From assembly GCA_045604545.1 (NCBI GenBank), contig JAZUOG010000047.1:1-64000 (forward strand): a DNA stretch of 64,000 nucleotides. Direction: 5' to 3'. The notes below the pieces were generated by a model. That model had not been told where the DNA came from. It ran no database searches and saw only the letters and a list, made by a program, of their open reading frames with translations. Every line of letters starts with the position of its first letter. Position 1 is the stretch's first letter. Below, in pieces: positions 26,558 through 33,297 of this stretch. Source of the stretch: RGIG1959 sp045604545 (GTDB taxonomy: Bacteria; Bacillota; Clostridia; Oscillospirales; Acutalibacteraceae). A program made the translations under genes and the position numbers.

Positions 26558-27022
26558 GTGGAAACGACCTGTTGCTTCACGGGACACCGTGTGATTCCCG
26601 AAGGAACCTATTATGATCTGGAATCGCGGCTTGAAAAGACGCTTCGGACGCTCATTGAGAGCGGGGTGCGCTATTTCGGCGCCGGCGGGGCGCTCGGGTT
26701 TGACACACTTGCCGCCGAAACGGTACTGCGTCTGCGGTACGAATACCCGTTCATCAAGCTCATTCTGGTGCTTCCCTTTGCCGATCAGGCGGCAGGATGG
26801 AGCGTCTATGACCGCGACCGTTATGAGGATATCCTGCGCCGCGCGGACAAGGTCGTGTATGTCGGCAGGGACTACACCCCTTATTGCTTTTCTCTGCGCA
26901 ACCGTCGCCTTGTTGACCACAGTCAGGTGTGCGTGTGCTATTTCACGGGCGAAAAAGGCGGCACCGCCGCCACCGTGGCATATGCGCAAAAGAAGGGACT
27001 CAGAGTGGTCAATATCGCTTGA
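26558..27022 (+). CDS. SLOG-family protein (YpsA/DUF1273-like)
   Basis: 154 residues. The opening CCFTGHRVIPEG and the following GAGGALGFDTLAAE glycine-rich segment match the YpsA/DUF1273 branch of the SLOG superfamily, which has a Rossmann-like nucleotide-binding fold. VCYFTGEKGGTAATVAYA near the end is the second phosphate-binding region. The start is GTG at 26558 with GGAGG at good spacing. SLOG proteins bind nucleotide ligands; YpsA affects Bacillus cell division, but the role here is not known. Confidence 0.85.
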   Translation: METTCCFTGHRVIPEGTYYDLESRLEKTLRTLIESGVRYFGAGGALGFDTLAAETVLRLRYEYPFIKLILVLPFADQAAGWSVYDRDRYEDILRRADKVVYVGRDYTPYCFSLRNRRLVDHSQVCVCYFTGEKGGTAATVAYAQKKGLRVVNIA

Positions 27023-27047
27023 CAGGTTATGGAAATGTTGCTATACT
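27019..27047 (+). promoter_or_regulatory. Promoter of small membrane protein gene
   Basis: TTGACA (27019-27024) overlaps the SLOG gene stop codon; TATACT is at 27042-27047, 17 bases away. Confidence 0.75.
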
Positions 27048-27080
27048 GAATAAAAATTATGTGAGAAAGGAGTATGTCAA

Positions 27081-27389
27081 ATGGGTTATATTTGGGGCTT
27101 GCTCGGCGGCTTGATCACGTCTCTTATTATTGCGGCGATTCCGGTTGTCTGGGCATTTTACAAGAAGCAGGAGAACGCAGGTGCGGTGCTGAAGGTGTCG
27201 ATCATCACGTTTGTCGGCGGCTTTGTGCTCGGCTTTGTGCTCGGTCTGCTCACGGCTGTGCTGTCCATCTTCGGCATCCTTGGTTCTGTGTGGAGCGTGC
27301 TGTCGCTGGTGATCACCGTGTACATCTACTACTGCGCATTTGCCAACAAGCCGTTTGAGATCCTCGAAAAGCTGGGCATCAAACTGTAA
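27081..27389 (+). CDS. Small multi-pass membrane protein, unknown
   Basis: 102 residues with three predicted membrane segments (GLLGGLITSLIIAAIPVVWAF, a central Gly/Val/Leu-rich pair with GGFVLGFVLGLL, and VWSVLSLVITVYIYYCAF). It has an AAAGGAG ribosome site, its own promoter and an imperfect terminator-like stem at 27401-27441. No family is recognised. Confidence 0.7.
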   Translation: MGYIWGLLGGLITSLIIAAIPVVWAFYKKQENAGAVLKVSIITFVGGFVLGFVLGLLTAVLSIFGILGSVWSVLSLVITVYIYYCAFANKPFEILEKLGIKL

Positions 27390-27490
27390 TGTAAGGCGAA
27401 AAAAACCGTTCTGTGCCATGTCGCAGGACGGCTTTTTTGTTGTCGGAGAGTGCTCAAGCGGCGGCAGGCAAAAAAGTTTTCTGAAAATGC

Positions 27491-27519
27491 TTGACAAACG
27501 GCGGCGTTTCTGTTATGAT
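27491..27519 (+). promoter_or_regulatory. Promoter of the tRNA cluster
   Basis: TTGACA (27491-27496), 17 bases, TATGAT (27514-27519). A small hairpin (27527-27542) lies near the predicted start of the transcript. Confidence 0.75.
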
Positions 27520-27550
27520 TATCTGCGTTCCCGCAGGAACGCGTATATAT

Positions 27551-27627
27551 GGCGGTATAGCTCAGTTGGCTAGAGCATGCGGTTCATACCCGCAGTGTCG
27601 TTGGTTCGAATCCGACTACCGCTACCA
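27551..27627 (+). tRNA. tRNA-Met (CAU), elongator type
   Basis: 77 bases including encoded CCA. Cloverleaf: acceptor GGCGGTA/TACCGCT, D-arm GCTCAGTTGGCTAGAGC, anticodon stem TGCGG/CCGCA with loop TTCATAC, T-loop TTCGAAT. The first pair is G-U, not the unpaired position of an initiator, so elongator Met (or a lysidine-modified Ile) is indicated. Confidence 0.93.
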
Positions 27628-27632
27628 TACAT

Positions 27633-27707
27633 GGCCCGATGGTCAAGCGGTTAAGACACCGCCCTTTCACGGCGGTAACACGGGTTCGATTCCCGTTCGG
27701 GTCACCA
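27633..27707 (+). tRNA. tRNA-Glu (UUC)
   Basis: 75 bases with CCA. Anticodon stem CCGCC/GGCGG, loop CTTTCAC giving UUC; acceptor GGCCCGA pairs with TCGGGTC. Confidence 0.93.
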
Positions 27708-27749
27708 ATTAAGCGCAATCGCGGCAATCGCCACGGCGGCGCTGTTTTT

Positions 27750-27826
27750 GGGCGTATAGCTCAGCTGGTTAGAGCGCCTGCTTCACACGCAGGAGGTCAG
27801 CGGTTCGAGTCCGTTTACGCCCACCA
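27750..27826 (+). tRNA. tRNA-Val (CAC)
   Basis: 77 bases with CCA. Anticodon stem CCTGC/GCAGG, loop TTCACAC giving CAC; acceptor GGGCGTA pairs with TACGCCC (fully paired). Its last 15 bases are repeated at 50034-50048. Confidence 0.93.
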
Positions 27827-27867
27827 TGTTGTAGGACCAAAATAGATGCCTACGCTTAAAACCCCGA
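27812..27867. repeat. att-like direct repeat, left copy (56 bp)
   Basis: 56 bases beginning inside the tRNA-Val 3' end, identical to 50034-50089. It marks the left edge of the island. Similarity then continues, with some mismatches, through the XRE-TPR gene for about 1.37 kb. Confidence 0.75.
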
Positions 27868-27895
27868 AACCAAGCGGTTTTCGGGGTTTTTTGCA
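27858..27895 (+). terminator. Terminator of the tRNA operon
   Basis: AACCCCGAAA-type stem pairs with TTTTCGGGGTT and ends in T6; it lies 35-70 bases after tRNA-Val. Confidence 0.75.
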
Positions 27896-28078
27896 CCCCA
27901 AAAACAGGTGTCTTTCAAAAAGATGCCAACCCCCTCTTAAACGGACTCGAACCGTTGCATAACATTTTAAGCCCCGAATTTGAGAAAAAATCTCCTCAGA
28001 TTCGGGGCTTTTTTGCTTTCTTTCAAAAAAATATTTGTTAATTGTTTGTGTCTTGTGACTACGCTCTTTTAACCGCCA

Positions 28079-29182
28079 TCAATCCACACTTTGAAGCAGC
28101 TGTTCGCATTTCTTGAATCTCGGATCGTTAGTGATGATATTGTCATCCGTCTCAAAGCACAGATTGTAGCATCCGTTCAAATAGAATCTGAAATTGCCCT
28201 TGATCTCTCCCGCCACAACGGAATCTTCGCAATCTTTGTAATCGAAGATGAGTGTATCGGTTAACTCGTTGATTACGTCAAACGCTTTATCCATTTCGGA
28301 TATCGAAATATACTCATTGGCAAGGTTGTTGAGAGCGCTGTACAACCATTTTGTACGAATACGGATATCCCGGAACTTTGCATAGTTATATTTCACGCCA
28401 TTCACAAGATCGTGCCAAGCGGCAATTGCCTTCTCCTTTTTGGCATCACTGGCGATCGATAACCGTTTTGCTCTTACCGCCAACGCCCATAAATAGTGGT
28501 GAACGGCTTCGTTGCACACCTCCTCGGACAGGGCAAGGCACTTGTTTTGATCGTTCTTTTTGGAATAGATCTCGATCTCCATTGCCGCCCGTATGCTTCC
28601 CCTTTGCGGTAAGCCGTCGGCTATCTCCTCGGCATTCGCAAAATCATTACGGTAAAGATACAGGATGATCAGCGTTTGCTTTGCGTCGATCTGTCTTGTA
28701 GTATCGCGGTCATAGTTGATAACGGATTTCAAGAGATGAACGGCTTCGTTATAAAATCTATCTTTATCTTCCGCACCATACGCTCCGTAATAAATACATC
28801 TGACCAAACTGTCCGCACACAGTAGCTTCACCTCATAATCAAGCGGATATTTTTTGATGTGTGTTTTATACAGTTGATAACACGCATAGTAGGCATCATC
28901 CTGACGCGCATACACCTTTTCGATACCCTTGTTGATTTTCTCCGCTTCTGCATATAACGCTTCGCGGTCAGCTTTTTCATCACCACCGACACCGAGTAAG
29001 CAGTCGGTAGTTACGCCGAGGATAGCGGCAAGCGGAACAATTTGAGAAATGTCAGGCATAGCGTTATCGCATTCCCATTTTGAGATGGATTGTACCGATA
29101 TCATCAATTTTTCTGCCAGTTCCGCCTGTGTAAGCTGTGCATCTTTCCGTATCGCCTTTAATCGTTGTCCAAAGCTCAACAT
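28079..29182 (-). CDS. XRE-family regulator with TPR-like C-terminus, copy A
   Basis: 367 residues. Residues 1-65 are a classic XRE helix-turn-helix (LSFGQRLKAIRKDAQLTQAELAEKL, SISKWE). The remaining 300 residues are helical with repeated Tyr/Ala-rich units resembling TPRs, as in peptide-sensing or metabolite-sensing regulators. ATG 29182 has AAAGGA upstream; a longer frame to 29275 is not preceded by a ribosome site. The copies at 50303 and 58015 have the same length. It is divergent from the ECF sigma gene at 29717. Its 5' flank differs from those of copies B and C, so its promoter may be replaced. Confidence 0.85.
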   Translation of the reverse strand: MLSFGQRLKAIRKDAQLTQAELAEKLMISVQSISKWECDNAMPDISQIVPLAAILGVTTDCLLGVGGDEKADREALYAEAEKINKGIEKVYARQDDAYYACYQLYKTHIKKYPLDYEVKLLCADSLVRCIYYGAYGAEDKDRFYNEAVHLLKSVINYDRDTTRQIDAKQTLIILYLYRNDFANAEEIADGLPQRGSIRAAMEIEIYSKKNDQNKCLALSEEVCNEAVHHYLWALAVRAKRLSIASDAKKEKAIAAWHDLVNGVKYNYAKFRDIRIRTKWLYSALNNLANEYISISEMDKAFDVINELTDTLIFDYKDCEDSVVAGEIKGNFRFYLNGCYNLCFETDDNIITNDPRFKKCEQLLQSVD

Positions 29183-29716
29183 GGTTATGTTCCTTTCAAG
29201 CAATGTGTTATATTCATTACAAAGGACATTAGAAAAATATGATGGGATTGCCCGCTTTAAATGCAAAAATAACATCTTCGTTGCAGAAATGTCTTTAATA
29301 ATTTCTTAAAAAGGTAAGTTGTTATAAGGATGTTTGGGAACATCCAAAAAACAGTTGCTTGACGGACACAAAAGGAAAAGACAGTATGGTCATACAAATA
29401 CCATACTGTCTTTTCCTTTTTATAAATTCCAATCGACTATTGTTCTGCGATGAATAGAATAATACACCCCTCACCATTCACAATAGCAAGGGCGTGTTAA
29501 AGGCAATGGAAAGCTACCAAGTGCTTACCTTTGGGCACAGATTTTTATCGGAGTGTATAAATCACGATTCTTCGCACTTGAAAAGATCACGATTAAGTTT
29601 TACCTGTACATAAAGTCTTTAAATTTCTTATGGTTTTTTATAAAAAGCATGTTACAATTTAGGACATATACCCGTCTATTATAATGAAGGGCAAAAAACG
29701 GTAAGGAGTTGAAACT
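29183..29716. other. Gene-free stretch before ECF sigma gene
   Basis: 534 bases between divergent genes. It holds one strong bidirectional terminator (29370-29420). The rest is AT-rich with no frame, repeat or RNA motif that I recognise. A TATAAT at 29676-29681 is the best -10 box for the sigma gene. Confidence 0.5.
29370..29420. terminator. Bidirectional terminator
   Basis: Perfect 21-bp stem 29370-29390 / 29400-29420 with A-rich 5' and T-rich 3' flanks. Confidence 0.85.
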
Positions 29717-30268
29717 ATGACTGATCGCGAAATACTCGAGAATTTGCGCGCAGGCTCGGATTCCGCCCTAGTCATTCTTTCCAACTGCTACGGAGCATAC
29801 TGTCGCACCATTGCCTTTCGCATTCTTCAAAACGAAGAAGACGTTGAGGAATGCCTAAACGATGTGTATTTGAAGATTTGGCGTATCGCGCAAACCGAGG
29901 ATATCGCCAATCTCAAGCACTACATAGCATCAATAACCCGCAATGTGGCCGCGGATATCTATAACAAGCGCAAATCGCAACAGGCAACCACACAAGAATT
30001 ATATCAAGAGCTTGAAGAATGTGGTTGGGTGCAGGATTCTACGAGCGAAGCGACGGATGCAATCGTGATCAAAGATACCCTAAATGCGTTTTTGTTATCG
30101 CTTGGAAAACTAGAACGTTGGATCTTTATGCGCCGTTACTGGAATATGGATGATATAAAAGCCATTGCCGCCGCTTGCGGAAAGCGCGAAGCGACCGTGC
30201 GCATGATACTCAGCCGCACGCGCAAAAAGCTGAAAGATCGATTAGAGAAAGAAGGAATTATTTTATGA
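29717..30268 (+). CDS. ECF-type RNA polymerase sigma factor
   Basis: 183 residues. Region 2 (YCRTIAFRILQNEEDVEECLNDVY split around the -10-binding helix) and region 4 (RREATVRMILSRTRKKL-like helix-turn-helix near residues 150-175) are both present; region 3 is absent, as in ECF sigma factors. AAGGAG precedes the ATG. Its stop overlaps the next start by four bases (ATGA), pairing it with a membrane protein that is likely its anti-sigma partner. Confidence 0.88.
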   Translation: MTDREILENLRAGSDSALVILSNCYGAYCRTIAFRILQNEEDVEECLNDVYLKIWRIAQTEDIANLKHYIASITRNVAADIYNKRKSQQATTQELYQELEECGWVQDSTSEATDAIVIKDTLNAFLLSLGKLERWIFMRRYWNMDDIKAIAAACGKREATVRMILSRTRKKLKDRLEKEGIIL

Positions 30269-31026
30269 ATAGTGCGCGTTTGTTGCGCGAAATGGGTGAA
30301 GTGGATTCCGCCTTTGTGGATACGGCTCCCATTGAACATCATATTAAAAAAAGAAAAGCCACTCTGTGGCTGAAAGGATGTGCGATAGCGGCGTGTTTTG
30401 CTCTTATCTTCACCTGTGTCTATTCTCTTTATAATGCTTCTGTTCACAATGATGCCGATATTGTGTATGCTTCCGAAAATACGCCGGTTGTTATTCCCCC
30501 AAATACAGGCACGAAACCGATAAATTCTTCTTCTCAGTTTTGGGACGGGAAGGTGTATGACTTTCAAGAACTCGCCAACTGTTCCGAGTTGATTGTTGTG
30601 GCGGATGTGGTGGCTGTTGAGGAAGGTAGCCGCCTTGGCAATGCCTTTTGCAACAATCATGCAACGGTTAAGATTCGTGAAGTGCTGAAAGGTAATGTGA
30701 CAGAAGGAACCGAGCTTTGCGTTGACGATCCGACGTCAAGCATGCGTACGCATGCCATCAGTATACCGATGATGCAACGCGGCAATCGCGTATTGCTGTT
30801 TTTGGTGAAACAATCTATTGTGATAAAAAGCTCGCAAGGCGAAGATGTGCCGATTTACGGGTTTGTTCGGGAGTATCCGGAGGTTGGGAAATTTTTCTAT
30901 GATTATGATGGAAAATATCACGAATCCCGATCGTATGCAGACGGCAATCCCAAAAGCAATATGGTGTTTACCGATCTTGAGCCGAAGACTTTAGAGGAAA
31001 TCAAGACGTTGATAGATGAAAAATAG
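30265..31026 (+). CDS. Single-pass membrane protein, probable anti-sigma partner
   Basis: 253 residues. A short cytosolic N-terminus of about 36 residues, one membrane helix (LKGCAIAACFALIFTCVYSLY), then about 195 extracytoplasmic residues with a beta-rich region (LIVVADVVAVEE, ATVKIREVLKG). The fold is not recognised. The 4-base overlap with the ECF sigma gene is the main argument for an anti-sigma role. No zinc anti-sigma (HxxxCxxC) motif is present. ATG 30265 is chosen over earlier in-frame codons that lie within the sigma gene. Confidence 0.7.
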   Translation: MNSARLLREMGEVDSAFVDTAPIEHHIKKRKATLWLKGCAIAACFALIFTCVYSLYNASVHNDADIVYASENTPVVIPPNTGTKPINSSSQFWDGKVYDFQELANCSELIVVADVVAVEEGSRLGNAFCNNHATVKIREVLKGNVTEGTELCVDDPTSSMRTHAISIPMMQRGNRVLLFLVKQSIVIKSSQGEDVPIYGFVREYPEVGKFFYDYDGKYHESRSYADGNPKSNMVFTDLEPKTLEEIKTLIDEK

Positions 31027-31165
31027 GAACTTTTGATTTATTACGAGGTGATTCCAATGTATACGAATAGCTGAAACAACTGAAAAACTTTTGAAAAAAC
31101 TCAAAGTATTATGAGGGGAGAATGCCTTATTATTAAAGCGACCGCAAAACGGTTGGCAAAGTCTT

Positions 31166-31513
31166 TTGGAAGGAACAACTGCTGTTGATGTTTTGCATCT
31201 GTTATCCTTGCCCGATTTCCGAAAAGCCCTTGCTTTCATAATGAAAACGCACACCACCGTGTTTACGATTGCTTCGCTTTGCAGTAAATGTGGAATTGCC
31301 GATCAACAGCGCTTCAAAGACCATTTAAACAGCACCGATTTATTTACGGTGAAAACGGTCGATCTTGACGATGAACAAGTCACAGTATATGAACTCACAA
31401 AAGAAGATAAGTTGTTTATGCTTCTTGCTGTGGCGGCGCTATGCGATGAGTATGCCAATTACGAAAGAATTTACTATAATTTCAACGGCGACCCCACATT
31501 TTACCTGAATTGA
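31166..31513 (+). CDS. Hypothetical protein, possibly truncated
   Basis: 115 residues from a TTG at 31166 with no good ribosome site. The frame is open 17 codons further upstream (from 31115) without a better start, so this may be the tail of a gene that lost its 5' end. The sequence is globular with Cys residues at CSKCG and an acidic C-terminus (DEYANYERIYYNF). No family is recognised. Confidence 0.4.
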   Translation: MEGTTAVDVLHLLSLPDFRKALAFIMKTHTTVFTIASLCSKCGIADQQRFKDHLNSTDLFTVKTVDLDDEQVTVYELTKEDKLFMLLAVAALCDEYANYERIYYNFNGDPTFYLN

Positions 31514-31857
31514 TCGCTCGAGGATTTTCATTGACAGTTCCCTTTACTGTGGATATAATAAATGACATAAGATTCGCAATTTTGTTGAACCATCCCAACA
31601 CCGACGGTCGAGGATCTTTCCTCGGCCGTCGGTGCTTTTTGTTATCAAAAAAACGGTTGAAAAACCAAGAAAAATAAGTGCGCACTCCAAAATACAACAA
31701 ATTTCGCAAGTTTCATAAGATACAATCTATGCGGGGAGGTGCGAAAAATGCCGCTATCTGTAATAAATTACCGATCAGAGAAAAAAGAAGGTGACTAAAA
31801 AGAAAGCTATTCCACATCGCACAACTATTTGAAGATCATGCAGCGCAATACGATTAT
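31514..31857. other. Gene-poor stretch with terminator
   Basis: Carries a strong terminator (31599-31640). A well-placed GGGAGGTG ribosome site serves only a 16-codon frame (ATG 31749). Nothing else is recognised. Confidence 0.45.
31599..31640 (+). terminator. Terminator
   Basis: 15-base arms 31599-31613 / 31620-31634, one mismatch, followed by CTTTTTG. Confidence 0.8.
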
Positions 31858-32022
31858 TTGAAATGTCCTTTATGTAAACGAGGACGATTATGTGATATCC
31901 CGCATGGTGGCATCGTAATCACGAAAACCACAGAGGATGCGTATGCGGATTGTGTTGGTGCGTATGTTGTTGTGAAGTGTCCGAAGTGTTCCTCCAAGTT
32001 TATAATCTATCTTCAAAATTAA
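31858..32022 (+). CDS. Small zinc-ribbon-like protein or fragment (54 residues)
   Basis: Two CxxC pairs (KCPLCKRG near the start and KCPKCSS near the end) about 40 residues apart suggest a zinc ribbon. The only usable start is TTG 31858, without a clear ribosome site. The same frame continues upstream (AQLFEDHAAQYDYL), while a GTG with a ribosome site (31791) is in another frame. A frameshifted gene is therefore possible. Confidence 0.4.
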   Translation: MKCPLCKRGRLCDIPHGGIVITKTTEDAYADCVGAYVVVKCPKCSSKFIIYLQN

Positions 32023-32130
32023 AATGATGTTTCGTACATAGTTCAACCGCCGCGGGCATATGCGAGTATCGCTAATGCGGAAAAGAGCCTATATCCGTCT
32101 TGAAAGACGAGAACAAGGACTGTCGAGTTA

Positions 32131-32176
32131 GGGCATGACAAACAGCTTTTAAGCTGTGTTGTCATGCCCTTTTTTA
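32131..32176 (+). terminator. Terminator in the leader of the sigma-like gene
   Basis: 10-bp stem 32131-32140 / 32160-32169 enclosing a second small hairpin (AGCTTTTAAGCT), then TTTTTTATTT. It lies upstream of the leader peptide at 32213 and may act as an attenuator. Confidence 0.75.
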
Positions 32177-32212
32177 TTTGCAACCGACGCTTAAAAGCGG
32201 AAAGGTTGCAGT

Positions 32213-32254
32213 ATGAACAAGGTATGGCTTTGCTACATAGCCAAATATCCGTGA
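32213..32254 (+). promoter_or_regulatory. Putative leader peptide MNKVWLCYIAKYP
   Basis: A 13-codon frame with its own ribosome site (GGAAAGG, 7 bases before ATG 32213). Its stop codon (32252-32254) touches the 5' arm of a hairpin that covers the next gene's ribosome site. This is the layout of translational attenuators. Confidence 0.5.
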
Positions 32255-32292
32255 TCTCCGATTTTGTTTCAAACCAAAACAAAAAAGGAGAT
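32254..32292 (+). promoter_or_regulatory. Hairpin sequestering a ribosome-binding site
   Basis: ATCTCC (32254-32259) pairs with GGAGAT (32287-32292), and TTTTGTTT (32262-32269) with AAACAAAA (32277-32284), with a 2-base internal loop. The 3' arm is the Shine-Dalgarno of the gene starting at 32300. Confidence 0.65.
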
Positions 32293-32299
32293 TGCAGCT

Positions 32300-32797
32300 A
32301 TGTGTAACAAAGCATTTAAAAGAAACCCGTCCCCAAACCGCAGTAAATCCAAAGATAATCCGTACAGGATATTCACGGTCGGCCCACCAAACGATCTGCA
32401 TTATTATTTGTCGTTTGTGGACGGTCGCGGTGTAGGTATCTGTATGGAAATCAACGAACAACTGTATGCGGCATTCGATCAATTTGAACGAGATGACATG
32501 TCCGCTATAAACGAATACACCCGGCATCATGAACATTCCGTTTTAACGGAAATAACCTTAAACAAGCGAGCTATCAGAAAACTCGATCCGCTGGAGGATG
32601 TCGTAGAACAGAAAATACAGGTAGAACGTGCTCTGGACACTCTTACACAAACGCAACGGCGACGATTGTGCCTTTATCATTTTTACGGTTTCACATACGA
32701 AGAAATCGCCGCAATGGAGAGAAGTTCTGTTAAACAAATCTATAAAAGTATCAAGCTCGCCGAAAAGAAAATAAAAAACTTTTTGTCAGAGGGGTAA
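32300..32797 (+). CDS. Sigma-70 region 4-like DNA-binding protein
   Basis: 165 residues. The C-terminal 60 residues (LDTLTQTQRRRLCLYHFYGFTYEEIA, then SSVKQIYKSIKLAEKKI) are a sigma region 4 helix-turn-helix of the type seen in phage and integrative-element sigma-like regulators. The N-terminal 100 residues contain YRIFTVGPP and a beta-rich segment. ATG 32300 has AAGGAGAT upstream, inside a hairpin. It probably controls transcription of the element's recombination genes (inference from position). Confidence 0.75.
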   Translation: MCNKAFKRNPSPNRSKSKDNPYRIFTVGPPNDLHYYLSFVDGRGVGICMEINEQLYAAFDQFERDDMSAINEYTRHHEHSVLTEITLNKRAIRKLDPLEDVVEQKIQVERALDTLTQTQRRRLCLYHFYGFTYEEIAAMERSSVKQIYKSIKLAEKKIKNFLSEG

Positions 32798-33297
32798 AAA
32801 ACGCCCCTCTAAGTGAACAAACAAGTGAAGGGGCTTTTAAAAACTCTTCGCCTGTTGCTCTTTGTGAGCAGGCTGAACCTTGACAAGTGAATAATTTTTC
32901 GGATGCCGATGACATAAACGCATTGGATAAGCTGTCGGACGTGGGCGCCACGACCTCTTTATGAGCGAGCGATCAACCACGCGTCGAGTCGGGATGTACT
33001 CAACACCTCCCGATTGGCCAAGACTCCCGTGCGGAATTAATGATACTTCCCCTGTGGGGCTCGCCGGAAGGCGGGATATGGCATACATACGGTACGCCGT
33101 ATGCGTGAGGTATATGATGCTCGGCATTGTGCTTTTGCACTTTGCGTGTGTTGCGAGATCGTCGGCATCCGGTTATATGAATCTACCTTCCCGACTATTG
33201 GGAGTTGGGCGGTAGAACCTTTGCACAGAAGCACCCCGCGTCTGTGCAACATTCTGCTGCTCAATGCAGAGCATTACTTTATCAAGGAGTGAGAACT
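32798..33297. other. Hairpin-rich gene-free region, possible structured RNA
   Basis: About 500 bases without a credible gene. A terminator-like stem (GCCCCT 32813-32818 / AGGGGC 32829-32834) comes first. Several local stems follow: CGTGG-GCG-CCACG near 32940-32952, TCGGGA...TCCCGA near 32988-33015, ATACGG...CCGTAT near 33088-33103, and GCACAGA...TCTGTGC near 33222-33246. It is GC-richer than the flanking AT-rich spacers and leads into the helicase gene. Confidence 0.5.

Larger units (their letters stand above)
27827..29182. repeat. Long direct repeat, copy A
   Basis: About 1.36 kb highly similar to 50049-51406, containing two terminator-like hairpins and an entire XRE-TPR gene. Within it, 27938-27960 is the reverse complement of a tRNA T-arm-like stretch (CGGTTCGAGTCCGTTTA). 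A third, shorter copy covers about 57947-59118. Confidence 0.8.

Noticed and set aside
32075..32131. 18-codon frame MRKRAYIRLERREQGLSS just before the terminator at 32131
   Set aside because: It resembles both a leader peptide and a resolvase N-terminus, but has no ribosome site; too weak to list as a gene.
32838..33297. Group II intron or known large RNA class in the hairpin-rich region
   Set aside because: No domain V-like element with the required bulge, no intron-encoded protein and no sequence I could match to a named class; kept only as an unassigned structured region.
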